The position numbers and the translations under genes were made by a program. From NCBI RefSeq assembly GCF_902167145.1, contig NC_050099.1, positions 246,462,588 to 246,526,587 of the forward strand: DNA of 64,000 nt, given 5' to 3'. The first letter of the stretch is position 1, and every line of letters begins with the position of its first letter. Of this stretch, positions 22,845 through 34,800 are shown piece after piece. Source of the DNA: Zea mays. Its lineage: Eukaryota > Streptophyta > Magnoliopsida > Poales > Poaceae. Below the pieces are notes generated by a model that searched no databases, was not told the DNA's origin, and saw only the letters and a program-made list of their open reading frames with translations.

Positions 22845-25800
22845 GATTAGTCCTTAGGACTTGATAGAATATATAGCCACAGATAATATGGGCCTCATGG
22901 GCCTTAACACCCCCTTCAAACTCAAGGTGGAAGCGGAGGATCTGAAGCGTTGAATCTGATCATGTTGAGCCGATGTTGTTCTCTAGTTTGTGCTTTTGTG
23001 AAGAAGTCTGCAACTTGCATTTTTGATGGCACATGTTGAAGAGCAATAGTTTTCTGTTGACAATGAGGCCTAGTAAAGAAAACATCAACACCAATGTGCT
23101 TTGTAAGTTCTTGCTTCACAGGGTCATTTGCAATCCGTATGGCTCCAGTGTTGTCACATAGAAGAGGTGTAGGAGTATCATAAGAGACACCAAGATCTGC
23201 TAATAACCAACTTAGCCATATAATCTCAGCAGTAGTAGTAGCAAGAGCTTGAAGTTCTGCTTCTGTACTAGACCGAGATATAACAACATGCTTCTTAGAT
23301 TTCCATGCAATAGAAGAACATAGGAAAATACAATAACCTGTAATAGAGTGGCGATCAGTTCAATCACTCGCCCAAGTGGCATCTGAGTAAGCGTGAAGCC
23401 AAAGAGAACTATCACAATCATAGAATAAACCTCAAGATGTGGTTTCTCTTAAGTATCTCAACACACGAAGTAAGTGACCATAATGAGCTGAAGTAGGTGC
23501 GGAGGAAAACTGACTTAGAATTTGGATTGCATGTGCAATATTCGGTTGAGTGATAATGAGATAAACTAGACTGCCTAGTATATGCCGATATCGAGTTGGA
23601 TCCTGTAGAGGTGAACCATCACTCGGGCAAAGTTATAAGTGAATATTCATGGGTGTTGTAGCTTTGCGATTATCACTAAGACCAGAGCGAGCAATAAGAT
23701 CTTGGATGTATTTGGACTGTGAGAGATAATATCCCTTTGTAAATTGTAATACCTCAATACCTAGGAAATATTCGAGAGGGCTTAAATTAGACATATTAAA
23801 TTCCTCACTAAGATGCTGTTTTACTTGAGAAATATGTTTTGAATCATCGCCCGTAATTAGCATGTTGACCATCAACCGTATTACAATGACAAACCATTGG
23901 AACCAAGCATGAGGAGCCTGTTTCAGACCATATAAAGCTTTACGAAGATGACATACATGTCCAAAAGAAATATCAACACCTAGAGGTGGATGCATATAAA
24001 CTTCATGCAAAAACCATGAAGAAAATCATTTTGACATCCATCTGAGAGATACCAAAAGTCCAAGAAGAAGAGGCTGCAACAACAATCAAAGTATGAACAA
24101 TCGTCATATGTGCAACCGGTTTAAAGGTTTCATCATAACATAGCCCCTGAGTCTGCTGAAAACCTTTGGTCATGACGACTTTTATATCGCTCAAGTGAAC
24201 CATCAGATTTGGTCTTAATCCTTAAGACCCATTTGCATGTTATAGGTGTACTGCATGAGAGGGTAAAGGAACAAGATGCCAAGTACCCATACGATCAAGA
24301 GCATCCAACAAGTCGCCATTCAATAATACTAGAAACTTCATGATAAGTGGATGGTTCAACAATTACTGCAACAACACGTGGAAGCCATAGCGAGTCGGAG
24401 GTTCAATGGTACTACGATCACGGAGCTAATATCCTTGATGAATCGGTAACTCATCAACAAACTGTGACTCATTATCAATCTATAGGTCATTAGAAACAGC
24501 AGGGGAGTCATCATTGTTAGTACAAGCATCAACAATAGGTTCTTCATCAGGACCGACTGTGGGACTAGAGCGAGGACGACGAATGTAGGTTTTGGTGATA
24601 AGTGGTTTAGAAGAGAAATGTGAAGGAGGTGTTAAAGTAGAAGGATTTGTGATGGGATGAGAACATCAGATGGAGATATGGTAGATGATGGTGTATTGGA
24701 AGATGGTGACACATATGAAGGAGCATAGATGGTAGGAAGGCACATCAAGGAGGTGAACTATGTAGAAAAGGAAGATGAATGTGTGATTGAGTTATAAAAG
24801 AAATGTCGATTTTTATTAAAACTCATATCTCATGAAATATGAATGCAACAGATTGAAGGATTATAACATCGATAGTCTTTGTGCTTCGGACTGTATCTAA
24901 GGAAAACACACTCAACAGATTGAGCAGTCAATTAGTCCGTTCACGAGGGGCTAACAAGACGTAGCATGTACATAAAAAACTCTAAGATGGTCATAGTGTT
25001 GAGTTCCAAAAAGAATTTCACCAGGAGTTTTGTCAGAGATTTGGATGATGATTGTCTATTGATGAGATAGATCGCAATAGTCAATAGATACTGCATCACA
25101 CCAAAAAAGTGAAGTTACAAAATAAGATATCAATTGTAGGTTTGAATTTGCCAAGAATTTATGGCTTTGCTCGCTCGCCCTCTCCCTCGCGCCCGCCTGC
25201 CACCTTGCCGCCATTGCTGCCTCTCGCCATGCCACTGCGACCTCGCCGGTCTAGCCCCACATCCTGCAAGCCTCGCGCGGTTCCCCACCGCTTCCTAGGT
25301 GGCGGTGAGGACCCTTCTTGCTGGGTTTGGTGCAATGGCGTCTCCGTTTAAGTGGGATGATTGTGGCAGCCTTGTCGCCACCAATTTGGATTGTCCGTAT
25401 TGCTTTCCAACATTCGGTCCTCAAAAGATTTGGCTCTTCGGTGCACCATGGTTCTTCTTTGTCCTCGGGTTCTTTTCTTCTGCTTGCTGCCTTCCGCCGC
25501 TTCACCTTTCGCCTCTCAGCTGAAGCCGTTAGCCTTGCTTTGCAATCGGTTCTCGACGATTCTCAGGCCAGTTTTCATGTGGTGGAAGAATCGAACAAAC
25601 ATTTTCGTTTCTCTGTTGCTTCAAAAAAGGTTGGTTTCATGGTGCTCTCGCTTAAACGCGTCATCACTGATAGCTTTGATGTTTACTTCCACCTTTGGAG
25701 AAATGGAGGTCCAAATTGGAGAAGGGAGTATGAAATTTGGTGTCAAGAGGAGGATGATCAGTGGACTATTGTCAAAGGCTGGAATATTAAGTCCAACACT

Positions 25801-28800
25801 GTAAGATTGGTTTCTTTTGCTAAGAATTTGGTGCAAGACTCACCAATCAAGAAACACCGTCCACTCTCTCAGTCGGAAAGTCTTGGTTCTAGATTTTCTT
25901 CTAGAAATTCTTCGGCACTTGGGTTTTGGACAGGTTTGGTGCAACCTGATTCTGAACCAGCTCATGACATCCTCTACTCAAATACTTGTGAGTGGAGTGC
26001 CTGGGCAGCCTATAAGTCACAAAAGAGGGTTGAGGCAAGGTGATCCTTTTTTTTTCGAAAGCGCAGGAGAGCTGCGCATCATTATATTAAGTAGAGGAAA
26101 AGAGGGTCCAAAATAGACCATAGTACAAAAGACCTCCCCAGAGGGGATAAGAAAACCAAAGAGAAAATAAGAGAAAAAACAAAAACAAGAGCAAGACAAA
26201 TCCTAAAAGACAAAACCAGCCCATCAGCGAAAAAACCAGGCAGCTAGGTGCCTCTGATGGTTGCGGCAAGAAAGGAGAGACCCTTAGCTCCTGCCATTTC
26301 CCACAATTGTTGTTCCTCCCTTGCCTGACAAAGAGCTGCAGAAACACTAGGGGAGAGTCCATCAAAGACAATTCGATTCCGGTGATTCCAAATAATCCAG
26401 GCTCCCAAGGCAATAAGGGAGTTGACACCCTTCATAATCATATCTCCAGAGCCATTGTCAATCATCTCCCACCACCCCGTAAAAGACACCGTACTAGGTG
26501 TAGGAGCCAGATTTTGTAGTCTGAAAATGCACATCAGCCGAAACCAGAATTCTCTCGCAAAAACACAAGAAACCAAAATATGATCCAAAGTTTCAGACTC
26601 TTGGTCACAAAGTGGGCACTTCTCCGGATGATCAAGTCCTCTTTGCCAACCTATCTGCTGTCCAGCATTTATTGAGCACCGATAGCCAGAGGAAGAAGTG
26701 ACATTTAGGGGGGGCCCAAGTTTTCCAAACTCTTTCATAGTGACCGAATTGCACAGACCCGATGAACAACCCATCATATGCAGCCTTAGCAGAATAAGTC
26801 CCATTTGCAGCAATATTAAAAGTATGTTTATCTTCTATGTCTGGCAGCAGCTCAAAATCTGCAATTAAATTCCAAAGATGAAGATAATCCAATAATACTC
26901 CCACCGAGAGTGATCCTTTGATATCAGCAATCCATCTTCTATCTGTCAATGCTTCCTGAACCGTCCTTCTGTTAGTGATTTTTTTCGGAATGGTATCAAA
27001 TAATCTAGGAACCAAATCTGCAATTTTCTGTCCATAAATCCATTTATCAGTCCAGAACAAAGTATTAGCCCCATTACCAACCTCTGAAGTCAACACCATC
27101 AAGAAGAAAGCCCTTGCTTTATCTGGAACCTGGATAGGAAGGCTGCACCAAGGTCGGTTAGGCTCAGTCTTATGGAGCCAAAGCCATCTCATACGCAAGG
27201 CCCAGATAAGTTCTTTAAGACTAGAAATGCCAAGACCGCCCAGCTGTAGGGGTCTACAGACTCTGCCCCAGGCCACCAGGCAGTGACCACCCCTGGCCTC
27301 CTTGCGCCCTCTCCAAAGGAAACTTCTCCTAATTTTATCAATGGCCTTAATAGCCCAAGGGGGAATATTTACCGCCATAGCAAGATAAATAAGCATTCCG
27401 GTAAGCACATGCTGAACTTGCACTTTACGACCTGCTCTTGTCATCAAATCTGCTTTCCAGCCCTGCAATTGATCAGCAATTCTATCCACAATCGGCTGCA
27501 CCTGATCCTTGGTGAGATTTTTCAGGGACAGAGGCAGCCCCAGGTATTTACACGGAAAGGTTGAGATGCCACAAGGGAGAAGATCCTGAACCATTTCCAA
27601 CTCCACACCCCCACATTGAATGGGATAAACATTAGACTTTTGTTCGTTGTTGCGGAGACCTGAAGCTTCCCCAAATAGATGTAAGATATCTAGAGTTATA
27701 GTAATATCCGCTGCCGAAGGGTGTAAGAAAAGTGCCACATCATCTGCATACATAGATACCCGATGCAAAGATTTTCTGGGGGAAAGATCCAAGAGCAGAC
27801 CAGCTTGTTCAGCTTTAGAAAACAGTAGGCCAAGAACATCCATAACTAGAATAAAGAGCATGGGGGAGAGAGGATCCCCTTGTCGGAGTCCTCTTCTATA
27901 ATCAATATGTCCTCCTGGAATGCCATTCAGAAGCACCTGAGTGCTGGAGGAGGAAAGAAGCCCACAAATGATGTCCCTCCAAATTTGTCCAAAGCCAAGA
28001 TACTTCATAACTTCGATGAGGAAAGGCCAAGAAACCGAATCAAAAGCTTTAGTAATATCAAGCTTGAGGAGAAGACGTGGCCTTTTCTGTTGATGGAAAA
28101 GTCTAGCCGTTTGTTGGACCAACATAAAATTATCCTGAATGAAACGCCCCTTAATGAAGGCACTCTGGATCGGAGACACCATATCATTCAACTTTTGACT
28201 TAACCGATTGGCCAATAATTTTGTGATCAACTTTGCAGCACTATGCACCAAACTGATTGGCCTAAAGTCTTTGACATGCACAGCCCCATCATGCTTAGGA
28301 ATTAAAGTAATGTAGGCCGAGTTCAGCAAGCAAAAATTGTCAAACTTCCTGTTCCAAACCGCAGCAACTACAGCCATAAGATCCATCTTGATAATGTTCC
28401 AACAAGATTTATAGAAGCGCCCAGTGAAACCATCGGGACCTGGGGCCTTGTCATTAGGTAAACTCTTGATTGTATTCCAAAGTTCAAGCTCTGTAACAGG
28501 TTCATCAAGGTGTGCAAGATTGAAAGTTGGCATGTGCAACGCCTCCAGATTAATAGTCTGCTCCCTATCCCCACATTCACCAATTAGTCTGGCGTAGAAA
28601 TTGTCCACCAAAACTGCTTTATCATCATGACTAGTGAGAATCTGGTCACCATTCACCAGTTGTGCAACAAAATTCTTCCTTTTTCGATGTCGAGAGTGCA
28701 TATGAAAGAGTTTGGTATTAGCATCCCCCTCTTTAAGCCAAGAAATCCTCGATCTCGATCTAGCAATGGTCCGTTGTAGTGAAGATAAAAACAGGGAATG

Positions 28801-31800
28801 CTTTTTCAGCAAATTACTTAACCAGATTTCAGCCAAGGATAAAGATCTGCAGTCCTGCGCTATTTCTAGTCTATGCATAATTTCCTTTGCCAAAGCCAAC
28901 TGAGTCCTCACATGTCCCACATGCTTCCCACTCCAAGATTGCAGCTTCCTAGCTGTGGCTTTTAGTTTCAAATTCAGAGTCATGAAAGGGCAGTTTACAG
29001 CTGCCACAGAATCCCAAACCTCCTGGATGACATCCTGGAATCCTTCCAATTTAGACCAAAAAGCTTCAAAACAGAAACGTCTTTTACCCATCTTATTATC
29101 TCTAATGCCAAGCAGCAGGGGGCAATGGTCGGAGCCATCAGAGGCAGCACTTTGAAGAAGGACATTTGGAAATATGTCTTCCCACTCCACTGAACAGAGG
29201 ACCCTATCAAGCTTAACAAGAACAGGACTGTCTTGCTGATTTGACCACGTGTATTTACGCCCAAATAGTGGAACCTCATTGAGACTCAAGTCCTCAACCA
29301 ACTTTCTAAATCTCCCCATCATAGCTCTGTTAATATTTGAATTATTTTTATCTGAAGCCCTGTAGATGAGATTGAAGTCACCAGCAATCAACCAGGGTCC
29401 AATGCAAGCAGCCCTGACGTCTCTCAGTTCTTGAAGAAACAACATCTTATCACTGTTACTTTGAGGACCATACACACAAGTTAACCACCAGCAGCGATTA
29501 TGCGCATTGCAGAATTGGATTGAAATGCTGTATCTGTCAATCCTAGACAACCCAGTCACTCCCAGATGTCGCTTCCAAGCAACCAGCACACCACCGCTAG
29601 CACCACAAGATGGTAGGAAGGAGAACTGGCAGAAATCCGAACCCAAGGCTGCAAGAATGGTTCTTGTAGAAATGACAGTCATTTTAGTTTCCTGGAGACA
29701 GACCACATCAGCTTTAGAGGACAGAACTAGATTCCGGACTGAATTTTGACGATCAGCTGAATTTAACCCTCTCACATTCCAACATATAATTTTGCTAGGA
29801 TCCATTACAACAATTATAAATTACAACCCAGAAAGAAAAATAGACACACTACGGGAAGAGATTCCCCGGAGTCTCCCATCCAAAGAGAGCCGCTAACGCT
29901 TCAACATGACTTTGAGTTAAGGGATGCTGAAAAAGATTCTCATAGTCCTCAACAGCTTGCTGGTTGATGCTTGCATTCTCTGTGATGACTTTCAGAGTCC
30001 GCATTACTTGTTTTTCCCCTCTTTTGTTCATCCTAGTCATGGATGTACTTAATAGCCTTTTTACTAGAGCGGATGAGTGTGGGCTGTTGCATCCCCTTGC
30101 TGGTAGAAGTACCAGCCAAAGGATCTAATGTTCGCAGATGACTAGGATGAACAAAAGAGGGTTGAGGCAAGATGCTTTTGTTAAGCCAGTTACTGAGGAC
30201 TTAGAGGTGACCAGAGAAATCTTGAGGGGCTTTGGTGTTGCCTCTAGTGTCCAAACTAACTTGCAAAAAAGTTTTTCCTACCCAATTCGGTGTGACAATG
30301 AAAGGGTTGAGTTGGCTGTCCAGACCTTGGGATGTGCCTCAAAAAACTTCCCTACAACTTATCTTGGCCTCCCTCTGAGCAGCAAAAAACCTAGTGCTGG
30401 AGACCTTGTTCCTTGGATTGAGAAAATTGCTGCCAAGCTTCCAGGATGGAAAGTTGAGCTTCTAAACCTATCCGGGAGGATCACGCTTATTAAATCTGTC
30501 CTGTCTGCCATCCCGGTTTACCTGTTTATTGCTCTCAATGCTCCTAAATGGGTTATCAAAGCCATTGATAAAATTAGAAGGATTTTTTGTGAAAAGGAAG
30601 AAAGGAGGCTAGAGGAGGCAAAGGCAATTGTCTTATATCTTGGGATAAAGTTACTAGGCCTTTTGATTTGAGTGGCCTTGTAATTCCTAATCTCCTCAGT
30701 CCTCACTATGAACTGGGCTCTGCAAATGCTATGGCTTTGGCTTCAAAAAACTGCTCCTTCCAAGCCATGGAGTGGCTTAGATCTTAAAATCTCGTCCCAA
30801 GCCAGAGCTTTATGTCAGGTTGCAGTGTCTACCACTATTGGTAATGGTACTTCAACCTTCTTTTGGAAAGATAAGTGGATTCATGGGTGTTACATTGAGG
30901 ATTTAGCTCCCCTCATTGCTGCTGCAGTTCCAAAGAAGATTAGAAAAGTGAGGACTGTACAGCAGGCCCTTACCTCATATTATTGGGTTCATGATATCCA
31001 GGGAAATCTCTCCCTGGCTGCTATTGAGCAATACCTGCAGCTGTGGGAGGTTCTTGAAACTTTTCAGCTTCAAAATTTAAACGATCAACATTGGAGCTGC
31101 ATCTTTTGAACCTTGGAAAAGAATCTGGAAGAGCTAGGCAGCCCCTAAGTGTAAGGTCTTTGTATGGCTTGCTATAAACAATAAATGTTGGACAACCAAG
31201 AGACTCAAAAAAGGGGTCTTGATTATCCTGAACATTGTGTTCTATGTGATCAAGAAGATGAAACTGTGCATCATATTCTATCAAATTGCGTTTTCACAAG
31301 ACAGTTTTGGTATAATATATTAACTCCAATTGGTCTCTCTATTTTGGCTCCTAAGAGAAGGGATTCCTGTTTTGCTGAATGGTGGAGGAAGGCTTCAGCT
31401 AGGATTCCTAAAAGCAAAAGAAAGGGCTTTAATAGCGTGGTCATCCTTGGGGCTTGGAGCCTTTGGAAGCAGAGAAATAGGTGTATCTTTGATGGAGCTC
31501 GGCCCTGTCTTTCTACCTTAGAGGATGGTTTCAAAGATAAGATGCAGCTATGGTTTTTGCAGGAGCCAAGAACATGCGCTCTCTTTTTGATCCTGGTTAG
31601 AGGAAGGAAGGTTTTTAGCCTCTTTGTATGTTGTTGTGGTGGTGTGTGGCTGGTATGTGTATGCGTGTGTGTGTGTTTGGTGTGTGCTTGTTGTGTGAGT
31701 GTGGTGTGTGTTTTTGTGTGTTGTGTTCTGTTTGTTCCAGGCCACATGCCTTTTCCCCTCTCCTTTAATATAATGATACACAACCCTCCTGCATATTCGA

Positions 31801-34800
31801 GAAAAACGCTTTAAAAAGGTCTATCAATGGTTATTCTTCTCAGGATATTGTTCTTCCGGATCTTATTCAAGTGGGAAATTTCAAATGCCGTGTTCCATGA
31901 TCCAAGTCAGACTCTCCTTCAAATTCAATTTTGAATCTTCGTTTTGGCCGATCAGACACAACCGTTCAACTACCCTAAGGCTGGTACCCGTTATGTTTGT
32001 CTTTGCTCGGATTTCTCATGATTTGGACAAGGCCAAGCCCGTTGGGTCTCCGTGCAAGCCGTTTCCTTCGCCTGCAAGGCATGTTCGCACATCGCTGGCG
32101 CATTTGTCGGTGGTTGTGGCCCCGAGCCTTGGAACTAGGGCCACTCATGGCATGTTTTGCTCTCGGTGTTTTTCGCACTCTCACTTGGCCAGAAAATGTT
32201 CATGCCCAGTCAGATGTCACCGTTGTCTTGTGCTAGGTCACTATGAGAGGCATCGTTTCAATAGGCGTGCAAAGACGTCGATGCAACTGCTCTAGAGGCC
32301 CAAGGTACAACACATTAATGAGGCGGTGGCATACAGTGAAAGGGTGCAAACCGTTTTGTAAGTTGTTCCGCTGGCGCTAGAGTGTCCCAAGGTGCACCCG
32401 GCGACCGGTCCCACAAAATCCACCGGCAAAAGCGACCTTTTGCATTCTGATGTTAACAACTGTCCAGTTCCTCCCTCTGAGAAAACCCTCTCCTCTCCTC
32501 GCTCATCGCGAGAAAAGTTGGTTTCTGTAGCCTTCTCCCTCCTCGATCATGGCCAACTTTGCTGCTGATCCAAGACCTTTTATCCCTCAAGAGTTGGTGA
32601 TCGATGATGGCGGAAACGATCGTCGCTCGTGGGCGTGAGTTCATCTTGCGGTCAGGCAGGAAGCAAGGCATGATGATTTCGTCATCGCAGCAAATGTTGA
32701 AGGTGTGGTTCCCCTGCATGACGTTGGTAAGTGGGTGCATAGGATTTGGGATTTCATTGAGAATGAGCTTTTTTTTTTCTCGAAAGCGCAGGAGAACTGC
32801 GCGATATTATATTAAAAAAATATTATATTAAAGAAGAAAGACAGATACAAAAAAAACAACTGGGGCCCTTATGGCGGCCAGTAACAGGCATACAGAAACC
32901 CATCCATGACTAAAGAAGAAACTAACAAAAAACTACCACAATGCTAGCTAACTAGCAGGGAGGCCCGGAATGGGGGCGGTGAGCAAAGACAACTTCTTTG
33001 CACCAGCCATCTCCCACAGGTGAACCTCCAACTCAACTCTTCTAATAGCATCAGCAATACTGGGGCTCTTATTGTCAAAAACACGGCCATTGCGCTGCTT
33101 CCATAAGGTCCAAACTCCCAGAATGACTAGAGAATTGAGGCCATCCCTTGCAATTCCAGAAACTTTGGTACACAACGTTCTCCACCATTCAAGAAAAGCA
33201 TTATCCTCAGATTGGGGGGCAAGAAACTGAAGGTTCACTTGAAGAAGCAATTTAAACCAGAATTCTCGAGCAAAGACAAATCCAATCAACATATGGTCCA
33301 AGGTTTCTTGATCCTGGTCACATAGTGGACATCTCTCTGGATGGTCCATGCCTCTTTTCTGCAGCCTATCTGCTGTCCAAACCTTCCTGTGTGCAACCAA
33401 CCACATAAAAAACTTGGTTTTTGGAGGAGCCCAAGTTTTCCATATTCTATGAAAAGGCTCAAACTCAGAAGATCCCAAAAAGAAACCCCTATATGCTTCC
33501 TTTGAGGAGAACTTTCCGTTAGCAGCTAGACGGAAGAAATGTTTGTCTTCAACTTGAGGTCTTAGAACAATTGAGTCAATTAAATCCCACAAAATGAGAA
33601 ATTCATTGATAATTCCAACAGAAAGAGCTCCTTGAATGTCAGAAATCCAGCTCTGATTAGAGATAGCATCCACCACTGTTCTCTTGCTAACCCTTCTCTT
33701 AGGAATGATCCCAAATAATCGAGGGACTAACTCTGCAATTCTGTGACCCGATATCCACCTATCAGTCCAGAAAAAGGTTGTAGCCCCATTACCAAGCTCA
33801 GTTTGCATAGCCATGGAGAAGAAATCTTTCACCTTTTTAGGGACTTGGATAGCAAGAGAGGCCCACGGGCGAGTTGGCTCAGTTTTAGCCAGCCAAAGCC
33901 ATCACATTCTAAGAGACCATGCAAGTTCTTTGATGCTGGAGATGCCTAGACCACCCAATTCGCGAGGCCTACAAACAATTCCCCAAGCCACGTGACAGTG
34001 ACCACCTTTTACATCTCTTCGACCTCGCCACAGAAAACCTCGACGAATCTTATCAATGGCTTTAAGGGCCCAAGCTGGTAGGTCAACAGCCATGGACAAG
34101 TAGATCACCATCTCTGTGAGGACATGCTGGACGTGCACCTTACGACCAGCTTTAGTCAATAACTCAGCCTTCCATCCAGAGAGTTGATTTGCAATCTTAT
34201 GAATGATGGGTTGTACTTGGACTTTTGAAAGCTTTTTAATGGCAAGCGGTAAACCTAGATAGCGGCAATGGAATTCAGCTAACTCACAAGGCAACATATT
34301 CTGCAGCAAAGCAAGGTCTTGATCTCCACATCTAATAGGGTACACGCTGCTTTTCTGAACATTCGTACGTAAACCCGAAGCATCTCCAAATAGCTGAAGA
34401 CAATCCAGAATAACATTGATATCCATGGCTGCCGGCCGAAGAAAGATCACCACATCATCTGCATAGAGAGAAACCCGATGTTGCAGTGCCCGAGGAGCAA
34501 GGGGCTGCAGCAGTCCATCCTGTGCGGCCTTATTAATCAAGAAGCCCAGAGTATCCATGACCAAGATGAACAGAAAAGGAGACAGAGGATCCCCCTGTCG
34601 GAGACCACGACGATGAAGAATAGGTTGTCCAGGTAACCCATTAAGTAACACCTGAGATGAGGAAGTCCGTAGCAATCCACTAATAATATCTCTCCAGACT
34701 TGGCCAAAGCCCAAATGTTGCAAGACTTCCAGGAGGAAGGGCCACGAGACTGAATCAAAGGCCTTTGAGATATCAAGCTTTAGAAGCATCCTAGGTTGCT

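Larger units (their letters stand above)
26047..30012 (-). mobile_element. LINE1, - strand, inserted in LINE2
   Basis: It ends on the left with a T-run (26047-26055, the poly-A on the - strand) followed by the hairpin CGCAG-GAGAG-CTGCG. It contains nearly all of ORF2 and only the last ~50 codons of ORF1, so it is 5'-truncated near 30012. LINE2 reads GLRQGDP on the left and PLLFILVMD on the right. The target lost or altered a few bases and no clear duplication remains. Confidence 0.88.
25885..31806 (+). mobile_element. LINE2, 5'-truncated, inserted in LINE4
   Basis: It starts inside RT ([15 protein letters not shown] in the second frame), reaches GLRQGDP at 26046, is interrupted by LINE1, resumes at about 30018 ([23 protein letters not shown]) and runs to the 3' end TTTAATATAATGATACACAACCC...GAGAAAAA near 31806. 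The exact left border and target duplication are not clear to me. Confidence 0.75.

Noticed and set aside
25109..25523. Host gene in the GC-rich ORFs near 25.2-25.5 kb
   Set aside because: The sequence is inside the 11-bp duplication of LINE4 and leads into its ORF1; frames shift and no host protein is recognised.
29849..30040. Short protein starting [11 protein letters not shown] as a LINE1 ORF1 start
   Set aside because: The first codons are antisense to the LINE2 RT segment (FILVMDVL). Only the later part is ORF1; the ATG is a chance product of the junction.
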